Positions 11,193 to 22,920 of a stretch of 64,000 nt of DNA are shown here, in pieces. The notes under the pieces are model-generated. The model was not told the origin of the DNA. It did no database searches and was given only the letters and a program-made list of their open reading frames with translations. A program made the position numbers and the translations under genes. Origin of the DNA: Chloranthus sessilifolius (lineage: Eukaryota; Streptophyta; Magnoliopsida; Chloranthales; Chloranthaceae); NCBI GenBank assembly GCA_021018995.1, contig CM037598.1, forward strand, positions 49,243,185-49,307,184, given 5' to 3'. Positions within the stretch are counted from its first letter, which is position 1; every line of letters starts with the position of its first letter.

Positions 11193-14040
11193 TGATGACC
11201 TCTTTTATGGGGTCCTTAAGCAATCACGTATCCATCTTATCAATACTTACCTTACCGCGGAGACTAGGAGTAGAATCGTCGTATGTATCCAGCGTTGATT
11301 GGCTCAGGAAAGCAATCTCCGTCCATGGTGGTGAGGCGGAGCGTGTATCCCGGGAGTACCTCTCGGATGACGTAAGGTCCTTCCCATTTGAGCTTAAATT
11401 TTCCCCTTGGATCAGGGTGGAGAGATGGGAAGATTTTCTTGAGTATGGTGTCTCCCACTTCTAAATCTTGGATGCAAACACGCTTGTTATTAGCACGTGA
11501 GATTCGCCCTTTGGTATGTCGCCCCAACATTCTTCAACCGAAATGGCATGACTCTGTAACAGTAAGTTTCCCATGGAGTGAGGAATGCCATCTTTTCCCG
11601 GTCTGTCCCTGCCATCTTGATCTGATTGTACCTGAAAATTTCAACCATGAATGAGAGCATCCCATGCCTGGCAGTGTCATCGACCAAGATATCGATGTGT
11701 GGCAACGAGAAGTCATCTTGTGGGCTGACTTTATTGAGGTTTCGAAAATCAATGCACATTCGAACCTTCAATCCTTTTTCGGTACCAGTACGATGTTGGC
11801 TAGCCACTTTGGGTACTTGGAGACTATGAGAAACCCTGCATCATACTGTTTAATAACTTCATCTTTTACTTTTTGCATCCACTCAGGCCGGAGCGCCTTA
11901 ACTTTCGCTTGACTGGCCTGATATTCGGGTAAAGTGGCAACTCATGCTCAACCAAATTGGTATCTAAATCGAGCATGTCCTTATATGACCATGGGAAGAC
12001 GTCTTTGTATGACTGAAGGAAATCAATCATGCTTTTTCTTTCCTTAGGAGATAGTGATATTTCGATCTTGGTGATTCTAGAAGCCTCCTCGGTTCCTAGA
12101 TTGACGTCCTCAGTTTCTTCAACGATCGTGTTAGGGCAATGCAAAAAATCAACATATCGTTCAAGGAGCTCATTGGGAAGCTCCTCAGAAAGGATTTTCT
12201 CATCTAGACTCGTGACTCCTACCTCATCTTGTATTTCTACAGGAAAGGGGCCGATTTCACGTGGGATGGACTTTTCTATTAAGGCACCTTTTTCTTTAAT
12301 TTTCTTGGGAATTTTGAAAGACAATTTTTTTAGATTATTTGGTATTTCTTATATTTTTTTAGATTTTTCTTTTTCTTCGAAAATGGGCCCTTGGCATGGC
12401 AGGTCCCTATATACATATGGTACTGCTTGCCAAAGGCTCATTCCACTTTTTACATGTTTTTATTTTTTGGAAAATGAGTGCTAAATTTCAGGCCACTCAA
12501 AGTTTCCAGAGTTAGTGGCACAAACGCCCAATTCCTTACCTGGGGTGCTACCCTTTTACCTGCATGGATGGAGGAGGCTGATTGATGCGACTCTTGGGAG
12601 TTAGCCTCCATCATGTGGATCCTGGGCTCGTCCGGGACCCCGTCCTCAAACACCAACATGGTTCTGTGGTGGTTTACCATAGGGGGGGTTGTATAGGTAT
12701 GGGAAACTCCCCCTTAAAAAGGGACAGGGAGGCTAGGTCTATTTCCAAGTTAGGGGGGATGATTTGGGGATTGGTTGGGTGAACAAGAGCTACCGGCTTG
12801 TATGGGGTTAGCTGTGTTGCCCCATTCTGATCAATCTTTACAATCCCCCGCACTTACGAAGGTTTTTCGGATGTGAGGCCTAGCGCAGGGTTTGTCCTCT
12901 AAGCTTATTCCCTTGGTTTTTTTTTTAGCAATGGTTCGGGCCTTTTCCTTAGCTTCTTGAACTTCTTCTTCGGTGGACCTGTAACCTAAGACAAATCTAA
13001 CATGTTGGCCGCCTTTCTCTTTGATCGGTTCTCTCCTGCCTTGCAAACGGGGACCTAAAATTTTTCCTTTCTGATAACCCCACTATTGCTGCGTGGCCAC
13101 TACTGTAGTCATTCCACCTCCGGATTTTGTGATTCTCTGATAGGTTCTGGTACCAATGTTGACACATCATACTAGAAGTTTTGGAGAACAGTGTCTTCCG
13201 CTGTATGGGGTACATCCAGCACCTTGAGATTTTTTATGCTGTTGGCCATCTTCTCTCTTTCCTCTCGTCCTTCACCTTTGATGGTAACAACTTTCTCTTC
13301 GAAAAGGAATTTAATCTGTTGATGTAAGGTGGAGGGAATTGCCCCAATTTCTTCCAGCCACGACGCCCTAGCAACAGGTTGAAGGCTGACTTGATGTCCA
13401 TGACTTGGAACAGAATTGAGAAGGTCATTGGCCCAATGCTGAGCTCAAGATTGACTTCTCCTATTACCTCCCTCCTAGTATTATCAAACCCTCTTGCACT
13501 TGTTCTAGCTGGCTGAATGCGGAGGGGTCCACCCCTATCTTGGTTGCGGTTCTGAGCCGGCACACATTTAAGGTTGATCCATTGTCTATTACTACCAATG
13601 GGATCACAAAATTCTTAGCTTCCATTGTGATGTTGAGGGGTTTGGAGTGATTATTTCCCTCATCCAATAAATTAGCATCAGAAAAAGATATGGCACTAGG
13701 AGCTAACACCTCCCCGGTGATTTGTCCCACCTCATCTAGGGTTAGCAGAATAGACACATGTGTGTCTTTTCATGCTCCCATCAGAGCTTGAAAATTGAGG
13801 GGGGATGTCATTAACATGTCTTAGACAGTAATGTGCGCAGGCATCCTCTTCAATTGTGTTTCAAGTATATGCTCCCGGGTCATTTTCCCAAAGGGGTTTA
13901 CTGCCGTAGTATCCTTCTTCTCTACTGGCCTGGTTGGTACCCAAGGAAGAAGTGTATTATGGCAACTTGAACCCTATCAAGGAAACCTTCTTAACCCAAG
14001 AATACCTTCAAAATTCCTAACCTATCTCATCGCCACGATT
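11193..14040 (-). pseudogene. Element G: Tat/Ogre-like protease, RT and integrase remnant (fossil)
   Basis: In minus-strand order: an aspartic protease around 13464-13757 (VVIDNGSTLNVC, the D-N-G-S active-site form usual in Tat elements); LGRRGWKKLG near 13400; the run-up to RT (LVEHELPLYPNIRPVKRKLR at 11866-12324); RT motifs CIDFRNLNKVSPQDDFSLPH and YCYRVMPFRLKNVGATYQR (11490-11807); and the integrase tail LKWEGPYVIREVLPGYTLRL (11264-11530). RT runs almost directly into the integrase tail, so the middle of pol is missing. Broken, with many breaks. It faces away from the palindrome to its right. Confidence 0.8.
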
Positions 14041-14224
14041 CATCCCGAGAGAAAGCCCTCTTTAGGGTCTACAAGCAGTCACAATATCCGTTGAGTCAAG
14101 ACGAGCCAAGCTACTAAACGACAAGAGAATTCCCCCCCAGTCGGCTATGACAGAATCGACGTCCATGTCTTAGCCTTTGAGTGAATGAAAGAAATAAAAA
14201 GGGGGAAAAGAAAAATAAAATACA
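14041..14224. other. Unassigned short stretch
   Basis: Probably Tat/Ogre internal sequence next to G. Nothing specific is recognised. Confidence 0.3.
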
Positions 14225-14440
14225 AGCTTAAAGACAAAAAGGACATGGTGAAAACCCGAAAGGGCGAACGGGTAAAAAGAGCGAGCTTGTACGGACCAGG
14301 TGAAAACTCGAAAAGGCACCTAGGGTAAAAATGCATACCCGCAGATGTAGTGGTAACCCGAAAGGGTGCTACGGGTAGAACAGGGTAACAATGGGCATGG
14401 TGAAAACCCATCTTGGGTGCTATGAGTAAAAAAGGTTGAA
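14225..14440 (+). repeat. Short repeats built on GGTGAAAACCCGAAAGGG
   Basis: Four degenerate units, each with GTGAAAACCCGAAAGGG or a variant, then GGGTAAAAA. Units start near 14248, 14299, 14348 and 14398, about 50 bases apart. Each unit can fold on CCCGAAAGGG. Confidence 0.6.
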
Positions 14441-16410
14441 ATAGAAAAATAGAAGAGAAAGAAAAATCTTTCAGCTAATCCTTCGGTTATGTTTTTGATT
14501 TATCTAGTCGGCAATTGGGCTGCTCATATTTGCTTAATTCGGATCTTGATCAAGTATATCTTTAGACTTCACCGTCAAACGTATGACTCAAGGTAAGGAT
14601 AAGGGGAATTCAATCTAGAGGGATGGATATTCCGACCTTGATAAAATTTCTGAACCTCACTCAGGTCTGACCATATGAACGGGTTCGACAATGCTCAAAA
14701 TGAGACTCGTTACTGCGCCTCATTGTTAAGGCATCAAACAAAAAAAGAAGAAAAGAAAGAAAAAGAACATTAAAAAATCAAGAAAAATCTAAATACAAAA
14801 AAATGTATATATTTCTACTCTTGTCTATATACATATTTATGGCATCATACTTCCATCTCAAAATAAAGAAAAAGAATAAAAAAACTAAAAACAAAAATAA
14901 AAAATATATATATATCATGAAAAAATAAAAAAAAATTGTGTAGGTAAAAGTTTGCTTCTATTATTTAGGAAGCATATTTGTTACTTATATAAATAAAAAA
15001 GAAACTGACATTTTCTTCAGAAATGTGCAGGAACACTTAATCAGCCCAAAGTCTTCAAGCAAGAAACCTCTCGACGATGGGCAAAGTAGAGGAGGCATCT
15101 CACCACTTATGTCGGTCTATTCAAAAAGGAAAAATATGGAAAAACAGTAATTTGAAAAAGAAAAAAAAGAAATATGTATTTTTACACACAGATACGCACA
15201 TGCATACTCGAATACATGGAAATGTCAATATTTTATTGGCAACGGAGCTGTACTACATTAACGTCCTGAGTCTAAGGTTCACCTTGGATCTTGGGATCCT
15301 ACTTTAAAGTAGGAGCAACGGTGTCAATCCTGATCAAACGGTCAATGTTTCGATCAGGTTGATTCCATGCTAAATCCTTACGCCAAGCGGTCTATTTTTC
15401 GATTCACATGAACTTAAGTGTCTTAAGCTTAAGATTCCTTAGAAAAAGGTCAATTGTTGCTTAAAACTAACCTGTCAAAAAGGAAATTATCTATCGAACG
15501 ATTATGTTCAAATATGCATTCCAAAGGGCTCATTCTAGGGTCCAGGCTTAAAACCAACATTTGTATGGTATCCCTGTAAGTGTATGCTTTGCATCTAGGT
15601 ATCCGTTGGATGGCCGTTTATTCTTGTAAATTATACTCGGATGGGTTCTGGGTCGAGACTTCCATTCCCCTTTGTTTTTATCTACCCCTGATGAGTGCAT
15701 GTTTTTGCATAATTGTTTGATAATAAGATCATCATTGATGGAGACCAAGATTGAGTGCCTCCTTCGGTAGGCACCCAATTTTGGTCGGATCTTTCTAATA
15801 TTATTTGAAGTTGGGTACTCTAGGACATGTTGATCTAGGACACACTACCAAAAATGGCGCACACTCCCAAAAAGCGTTGCGACCTCAATTCGCTCTGCTT
15901 GGATAGTCGTTCTAAAATAACTTTGGGGTCAATGGGTTTGCTCAAAGACTTCGAACCCTGCTTCCCGTCGAGGCACCCGTGGCTGATCAAATGGGGCAAT
16001 CAATGACTAATATGATTAGGCACAAACTGTGGATATTCGCGTCTTTGTATCGCGCTAGTTTTTAGGTATGGGATGATCCCCCCCGCTTGCGAGGCTGTTT
16101 TACTCAGAATAAAACTTGAACATCAAACACCATCAATCATATCGAGGAGCAGACGTTCTTCTCAGCATATTGGCCTTTCACAACTCACTCCATCTTTGTT
16201 ATGCCCAGTAATGCCACTATGCGCTTGGGGACCGATAGCTATAAGTGACGGACGTTTTCCCTAATGTTGGGCTTACATCACTCTCCGTGTAGTTTTTCTT
16301 TTTTCCTTTTGATGTTTAAGGTTCTCTTTGAATACAGTGGACCTGTTAGCATGCCTTGGGCCTCTTCAGATCTCTCTTTCTTTGGCATACAATCGTTACT
16401 GATCGAATAC

Positions 16411-16424
16411 CAAAGAGGGGCATC
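16411..16424 (+). other. Polypurine tract before LTR J
   Basis: CAAAGAGGGGCATC directly precedes TGTAGACACCC. The mirror copy lies at 18362-18376 before LTR K on the minus strand. Confidence 0.65.
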
Positions 16425-17790
16425 TGTAGACACCCAAATTTTACCAAAGGCCCTATTGACACATACTTCAAGAAGGATGCACCCTCGAGCTTCCAAAAGT
16501 AATTTCCAAACCCTTATCAATCATCCCAAAACCTTTAGAACTCCTCATGAAGCCTTAGGAATCAACCCTAATCTTCCCAAACCCATTAGAACCCTTTCCC
16601 AGACTGGTTTTGAACCCACCTGAGTAGTGGATGGAAAGAAGAGTGCCAAAGTTTACACAAACCTCTTATGGAGCTCAGTTATATACCATTAGAAAGAGCA
16701 CTTCCCCTACTTTCTAATGAGCTAAGAATTGCCTCAATTAGAGTTGTATATCAGAATTTAAGGTGATTTGAAAATTGGGCAGAAATATATGTATTTTGCC
16801 TAGCGTGTACAATATACACACTAGGTAAATTTTGGCAGTATTTTGCCTAGCGTGTCTAATACACACGCTAGCCAAAATCTGGTCTTTGTATAGGCTCCAG
16901 GGTAGGTTCAGAACCTCTGGATTCTTCTTCAGCATTGTAGCTATGCTTAGCGTGTGTAATACACATGCCAGGCTTAGCTACAGTAACTGTGAGTTTTTAC
17001 TTAAAAATGGCTTTTGGGGTTTGACTTGTTGACCATCCAAATGTTTAGGGTGGGTTTCATTGGCACTGTTGCACCCCCATTTAGCTTATTTGTAACCCTT
17101 GTGTCATTTAAAACCCCACCCTATCATCTACCATTGAAACCCATTGCCCACATTTCCAAGCTCTCAAAATCTTAGAAAACCTTAGATTAGAAAATTACCT
17201 AATTGCTAACCCTATTAGCACTTAAGTACCCTCCTAACCTCCCTTTTTCCAATAAATAGAGCGGCACCCCTCCCTTTACAAAGGCTTGAAAAAAATTCTA
17301 AAGAGATAAAAGATTAGAGTGCCCTCCCTTTTAGCATTTCACCCACAAAATTTTAGAACTGAGATTCATCCTTTACCATCCATTTTTCCTGATAAATCCT
17401 TGAGATTTAGCTAGAACTACCCCTTAGTCTTCTTCTCTTACCTCTTAGCTACCAAGCCTTTGAGATTAGAACCCATCTCGCGACCATTAGAGCTATTAGA
17501 AGCTCATCAAACGCAGCCACACAAAGGTCCACATTGGTGCTACAAGCGTCTGAGAGCTTTGACATTCCCCTCTATTCCTCTACCTTCTTTGCTTTTCCTC
17601 TATCCTAGAATTGAGCCGTTATGTTGCCCAAATTTCAGCAAGAAGGAAGGGCTCAATAGGATCGGTGTGCCTTCAGGCAAGGGGAAGTGCCACTCATTTT
17701 CTTTTCTTCTATATATATATATATATTATATTCACATCTAAATAGCCATAGTAGAGACTGCTTATAAGCGGGTGCAAAGGGGCACAAATA
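16425..17790 (+). repeat. LTR J, Tat/Ogre-like 3' LTR
   Basis: Begins TGTAGACACCCAAATTTTAC, related over its length to LTR D at 25068 (shared GGGTTTGACTTGTTGAC, GAAACCTTAGATT-type and CATAGTAGAGAC-type blocks). It carries hairpins at 16793-16829, 16840-16878 and 16943-16974. The last part of the LTR, corresponding to the end of D's LTR, is missing at the junction with K. A TA run lies near 17710. Confidence 0.75.
16793..16974. repeat. Three hairpin palindromes in LTR J
   Basis: Each has arms of the GCCTAGCGTGT / ACACGCTAGGC type around a short centre containing TAAT or AATAT. The second, 16840-16878, pairs ATTTTGCCTAGCGTGT with ACACGCTAGCCAAAAT almost fully. The matching place in LTR D also carries hairpins, but with different stems. 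Confidence 0.7.
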
Positions 17791-17808
17791 GCTAAAAGGT
17801 AGTTCTAG

Positions 17809-18361
17809 GTAAGCGTAGCGTTTGTATTACACACGCTAAGCATAGCTATAGTGCTTAAGAAGAATCCGGAGGTTCAGAACCTGCCCTGGAGCCCACAAAA
17901 AGACCAGATTTTGCCTAGCGTGTGTATTAGACACGCTAGGCAAAATTTTGCCAAAATTTGCCTAGCATGTATATTATACACGCTAGGCAAAATACTTACA
18001 TTTCTGCCAAATTTTCAAATTGCCCTAAATTCTGATATACAACTCCGATTGAGGCAATTCTTAGCTTGTTAGAAAGCAGGTGAAGTTTTCATTCTAATGG
18101 TATATAACTCAGCCCTAGAAGAGGTTTGTGTAACCTTTAGCACTCTTCTTTCCATCCACTACTCAAGACAGTTCGAAACCAGTCCGGGAAAGGGTTCTAA
18201 TGGGTTTGGAAAGGTTAAGGTTGATTCCTAAGGGTTCGGGAGGGGTTCTAAAGGCTTTGGAATGATTGATAAGGGTTTGAGAGATGCTTTCAAAAGCTCA
18301 CAGGTTCATCCTTCTCGAAGTATGTGTCGATCTAGCCTTTGGCAAAATTTGGGTATCTACA
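17809..18361 (-). repeat. LTR K, Tat/Ogre-like 3' LTR, partial
   Basis: On the minus strand it begins TGTAGATACCCAAATTTTGC at 18361 and matches the first ~550 bases of LTR J. It is cut at the join to J. The polypurine tract on its right shows it is a 3' LTR. Confidence 0.75.
17908..17993. repeat. Two hairpin palindromes in LTR K
   Basis: The first has perfect 16-base arms, ATTTTGCCTAGCGTGT (17908-17923) and ACACGCTAGGCAAAAT (17931-17946), with a 7-base loop GTATTAG. The second, 17956-17993, is a near copy with a few mismatches. Confidence 0.85.
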
Positions 18362-20289
18362 GATGCCCCTCTTTGGTATTCTATCGGTAATGATCGTATG
18401 CCAAAGAAAGAGACATCTGAAGAGGCCCAAGGCACACTAATAGGTCTGCTATATTCAAAGAGAACCTTAAACATCAAAAGTAAAAGAGAAAAACTACACG
18501 GTGAGTGACATAAGCCCAACATTTGGGAAAACGTCTGTCACTTAAGGCTATCGGTCCCCAAGCGCTTAGTAACATTACTGAGCATAACCGAGATGGTGTT
18601 TGATGTTCAAGTTTCATTGTGAATAAAACAACCCCGCAAGAGGGGGGGATCGAACCATACCTAAAACCTAGCGCGATACGAAGACGCAAAGATCCACAGT
18701 TTGTGCCTAATCATATGTGGCATTGATTGCCCTATTTGATCAGCCACGGGTGCCCCAGTAGGAAGTAGGGTTCGATGTCTTTGAGCTAACCCATTGACCC
18801 TGAAGTTATTTTAGCACGACGACCCAAGCGAAGAGAATTGAGGTCACAACGCTTTTTGGGTGTGTGTGCCATTTTTGGTAGTGTGTCCTGGATCAACATG
18901 ACCTAAAGTACCCAACTTCAAATAATATTGGACAGATCCGGCCGAAATTAGATTCCTACCGAAGGAGGCACTCAATCTTGGTGTCCATCAATGATGATCT
19001 TATTATCAAACAATTATGCAAAAACATGCAATCATCAGGGGTTGATAAAAACAAAGGGGAATGGAAGTCTCGACTCAGAACCCATCTGAGTATAATTTAC
19101 GAGAATAAATGACCATCCTACGAATACCCAGACGCAAGGCATACACTTTACAAGGATATCATACAAATACAGGTTTTAAGCTTGCACCTTAGAATGAGCC
19201 CTTCGGAAAGCATATTTTAGCATAGTCATTCGATAGGTAATTTTCTTTTTGACAGGTTGGCTTTAAAAATAATTGACCTTTTTCTGAGGAATCTGAAGCT
19301 TAAGACACTTAAGTTCACGTGAATCCAAAAATGGAGTGCTTGGCAGAAGCATTTAGCAGTGGAATCAACCTAATCGAAACATTGGTTGTTTGATCAGGAT
19401 TGACATTGTTTCTCCTATTTTAAAATAGGATCCAAAGATCCAAGGCGAATCTTACACTCAGGACGTTAATGTAGCACAGCTGCATTGCCAATAAAATATT
19501 GACATTTTAACGCATTGGAGCACTCATGTGCATAGCTGTTTGTGAAAACCCAGATTTCTTTATTTTTCTTTTTCAAATGATTGTAAAAAACCCAGATTTC
19601 TTTTTTTTCTTTTTCAAATGTTTGTTTTTCCATTTTTTTCTTTTTTGAATAGACCGATATAAGTGATGAGATGCCTCCTTTGCTCTACCCATCCTCGAGA
19701 TGTTGCCTGCCTCGAGGCTTTGAGATGATTGAGTGTTCCTGCACATTTCTCAAGAAAACGTCAGTCCCATTTTTATTTATATAAGAAACAAATATGCATC
19801 ATAAATAATATAAGCAAACTTTTACCTACATATTTTTTTTCATTTTTTCAAGATTTATACATATTTTTAAAATTTTTTTTTTATAGAATTTTTGTTCTTT
19901 TTATTTATTTTGAGATGGAAGTACAATGCCATAAATATGTACATGGACAGGAGCAAAAATGTATATCTTTTTTTGTATTTGGGTTTTTCTTGATTTTTTT
20001 TCTGTTCTACTTTTTTGTTTGATACCTTAACAATGAGGCGATGTAACGAGTCTCATTTTGAGCGTAGTCGAACCCGTTCATATGGTCGGACTTGAGTGAG
20101 GTTCAGAAATTTTATCAAGATCGAAATATCCATCCCTTCAGATTGAATTAACCCTTTATCCTTACCTCGGGTCATACATTTGAAGGTGCAGTCTGAAGAT
20201 ATACTTGATCAGGATTCGATTTAAGCATACATGAGCGGCCCAATTGCCAACCAGATAAATCGAAAATGTAATTGAAGGTTTAGCTTGGT

Positions 20290-21058
20290 ATAGGGCTTGG
20301 TATAGGAATTAATCATCGAAGAAATTCTCAGCCTCAATTGATGCCTAAGATTGGGTTTTCTTCTGATCATTAGAGTAGTTTAGTTTAGTTATCAAAGGTT
20401 CCTCGATCACAATTGACGACTGGGATTGAGAGCTAGAAGATTAATGTAGATATCTATAGTTTCTCAAAAGCAATTAACACTTGCAGCAGAGGGGTGAAAG
20501 GTATAATCTGTATTTCTTTCTAGTTTAGATTTATTTTCATTGCAATTTACTACTTTGTAAACAACTCCAAGTTTTGATTTGAATTGACGACTCAGGTTGA
20601 GATTTACAAAATAGTGTAATGATTTTTATTTTCCATCTTTGATTTTCTGGAGTTTGATTGACGCCCAAATTTCTAGTAGATTAAAAATTAGTATAGATCT
20701 ATATTGAAGGATGCTAATTTTTTATTTACATCCAAATTCTAGACGACTGAGATATAGTGTAACGGTATTTTAAATTTGAATACATCCAATAATTGAAGTT
20801 TGTGATTGAGGACCACAATCTAAAGAAGGAGGATTTGGGATTTATTTTTCTACAAACTAGTTTAAGAAACCATTATTTTATTCATATTTCTCAAGTAGTT
20901 TAGGATCTTAAAAGATAAATATAAGTTTCTAAAAAATTAATATATATAAGATAAAACACATCCTCGTGGGAACGATCCTATGCTAGTATTACAATTTCTA
21001 TTGTGCACTTGCAATAGGTTAAGACTTAGTTAGAATAAGATAAATATATTCAGCAAAT
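20290..21058 (+). repeat. LTR H1, partial LTR copy
   Basis: A direct repeat of roughly 23985-24712, beginning GGTATAGGAATTAATCATCG and ending in TCAATAGGTTAAGACTTAG and an AT-rich tail. Its left part is missing at the join to the palindrome. It lacks a primer site on its right, so it may be a 3' or solo LTR remnant of the same family as H2. Confidence 0.65.
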
Positions 21059-21179
21059 AATCAACCTTTGACCTTGCCTATGATCTCTAAAAAAGGACTA
21101 ACCTTCTTCAAAAGCCTTAAAACCCTAAATGCGGGGACCATTACCGAAATAATAGTATGTTGTTGAGACCCAGGCTGAA

Positions 21180-21960
21180 ACAATAGCTCAGCGACTCGGA
21201 CCCGACCGGACCGGGAAAAATCTCGAATTCCAAACAGATAAACTTGTGCGAAATCAATTCCTTGTGTGGCCACATGCGTAAAATTGGTCCCACTTGGACC
21301 AGGTTCACTCTTCCCGTCGATCAATTAAGACCCGGATCCCGCGCAGATACACTTATGCGTAATCCGATTCCACTTAGATACTGTTGCGCGGAATTAGTCC
21401 CACTTAACTTGGACTAGGGCTGCCTTTCATACACCGACCAAACACCCCTATTTTGCCTAGATACACTTGCATGAAATTGATTCCACGTACCCCTATACAC
21501 GTGAAATCGGTCTAGATTGTACTAGGACTCTACTCCCCAAGCCACCCAGGGACCCGAATCCCGCGCATACGCCACAGTGCAGAATTTGATTCCACGCATC
21601 ACTGGACATGCGGAATTGGTTCCAAATCAAACCCAGTCTTTAATTCCCCTGACCGCTTGATCGCTTGATTCCACATACACGCCACAACGTGAAATTGGTT
21701 TCCCAGACATACTAGAACAAGGAAGTCGACTGAAATTGAATCAAACGCATACTCCACTATGCGGAATTCAATTAAACACAACCTCACTTGTGCGAAATGG
21801 GTTTCCTAAGCACACTGGAACTAGGAATCTAGGTTCACAAGCTGACTCCAACTGAATTAAGTGCATACGCCACTATGCGGAATTCAATTAAGCGCATCTT
21901 CACTTGCACGGAATCGGCCAATTCCGCACATGCCCACATGCGAGGAGTTAGCCCAACACC
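21180..21960 (+). repeat. ATGCGGAATT word cluster
   Basis: At least twelve degenerate copies of words such as ACTTATGCGTAAT, CACTATGCGGAATTCAATT and CACATGCGGAATTGG, many forming small hairpins (GCATAcgccacTATGC at about 21749 and 21865). It lies just upstream of a TATA box, as the CG-word clusters do in the Athila-like LTRs. Confidence 0.6.
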
Positions 21961-21967
21961 TATAAAA
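21960..21967 (+). promoter_or_regulatory. TATA box, CTATAAAA
   Basis: CTATAAAA followed about 45 bases later by a CTCTCTTTTTCGAGCTC-type leader. Strong TATA form; which transcript it serves is unknown. Confidence 0.5.
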
Positions 21968-22484
21968 AAAACCCCTTACCTCGCCCCAAACACACATAAT
22001 TGAATAGCAATCCTCTCTTTTTCGAGCTCAGACCTCTCCTAAGCTCAAGTTTCTTCTCTCTACGGCACTGGAAGGAGATAGAAGCGCTTAGTTTCAGGTA
22101 ATCTCTTTCTAATTCTTAACTTCAAGTTCTAGATCTCATGTTTTAATTCTTAGTTCTTAATTTCTAGTTCTTAAGTCTTAGTTCTTACTTCTTAATTTTC
22201 TAAGTTCTAGATCTTAGTTCTTATTTTTAGGTTTTAGTTCTTAATTTCTAGTTCTAGTTCTTAATTTCTTACTTCTATTTCATAGCCCTCAGTCCTGATT
22301 TTAATTCATATTCTTTAAACTCATAATTTTGATCCTTAAACCCTCAATTTTTAAACTTAAATTCAGTTTTCAACCCATAATAACTTTAAAATGTCCCTTA
22401 GCCAACCAATTTGCCCAAGGGAGCTTACGGAGGGTAACTGGGAACGAGGCCGATCCTCCTTAGCATAACGGACCATAAACCCCC

Positions 22485-22770
22485 TTTTTCCAATTAAAGT
22501 AGCATTAGGAAATGAAATTAATTAGAATTAAAGTAACATTAGGAAATCAAATTAATTAGCTTTAGATTACTATTAGGAAATCAAATTAATTAGATTTAAA
22601 GTAGCATTAGGAGGCCAAATTAATTAGAATTACAGTAATATTAGGAGACTAAAATAATTAGAGTTAGAGTAGCAGTAGGACACTTAGCCAGTTAGAATTA
22701 GAATACTACTAGGAAACCTACAATTAGTCAAATCCAGAATAGGATAGGGAAATAAAGTTAACTAGACCTA
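22485..22770 (+). repeat. Tandem repeat, about 38-base unit
   Basis: About seven degenerate units of the form AATTAGAATTAAAGTAACAT followed by TAGGAAATCAAATT. It lies in the unassigned stretch after the GGGAGCTTACGGAGGGTAAC block. Confidence 0.7.
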
Positions 22771-22920
22771 AAGCAGAATTAGAAGTTAAGCCAGACAAAC
22801 TAACAACTGTTGGAGTCAGTCGGCCAACGTTCAACAAAGAAGTTAACCCACACCCCGTAAAGCGTGATCAATGATATGTTATAGTGTCGATAAATATCTG
22901 CAGCTGGCGATCATATTAAC

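Larger units (their letters stand above)
14473..16985 (+). repeat. Left arm of large palindrome (Tat/Ogre 3' end)
   Basis: This 2.5 kb arm is inverted relative to 17809-20285; I judge similarity at roughly 85-90%. It holds a Tat/Ogre 3' UTR (14473-16410), a polypurine tract (CAAAGAGGGGCATC, 16411-16424) and the first 560 bases of LTR J. An AT-rich stretch at 14720-15010 breaks the similarity in places. No coding frame is supported. The arm is the plus-strand 3' end of one copy. Confidence 0.8.
17809..20285 (-). repeat. Right arm of large palindrome (Tat/Ogre 3' end)
   Basis: Inverted counterpart of 14473-16985. On the minus strand it reads 3' UTR (20285 down to 18377), polypurine tract (18362-18376) and the beginning of LTR K. 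The arm stops at 20285, where LTR H1 sequence starts. The asymmetric centre, 16986-17808, belongs only to LTR J. Confidence 0.8.
21059..22920 (+). other. Unassigned promoter-like stretch, perhaps an LTR of another family
   Basis: It holds a word cluster (21180-21960), a TATA box (21960-21967), a pyrimidine-rich leader-like stretch, a splice-donor-like CAGGTAATC near 22096, a TTCTTAGTTCTTA-rich stretch (22105-22300) and a tandem repeat (22485-22770). The order resembles an LTR promoter with U5. No copy or coding partner is in the window and its ends cannot be placed. A host gene promoter is possible but no exon follows. Confidence 0.4.

Noticed and set aside
14720-15010. AT-rich stretch as matrix attachment site or replication origin
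   Set aside because: Only base composition supports it; it lies within the Tat/Ogre 3' UTR arm and is low-complexity.
19729-20022. Plus-strand reading rich in Phe, 97 residues
   Set aside because: T-rich low-complexity DNA in the right palindrome arm; no homology or partner in the left arm.
21960-22100. First exon of a host gene
   Set aside because: TATA, leader and donor-like site are present, but no coding exon or second exon follows before LTR H2; an LTR promoter explains it as well.
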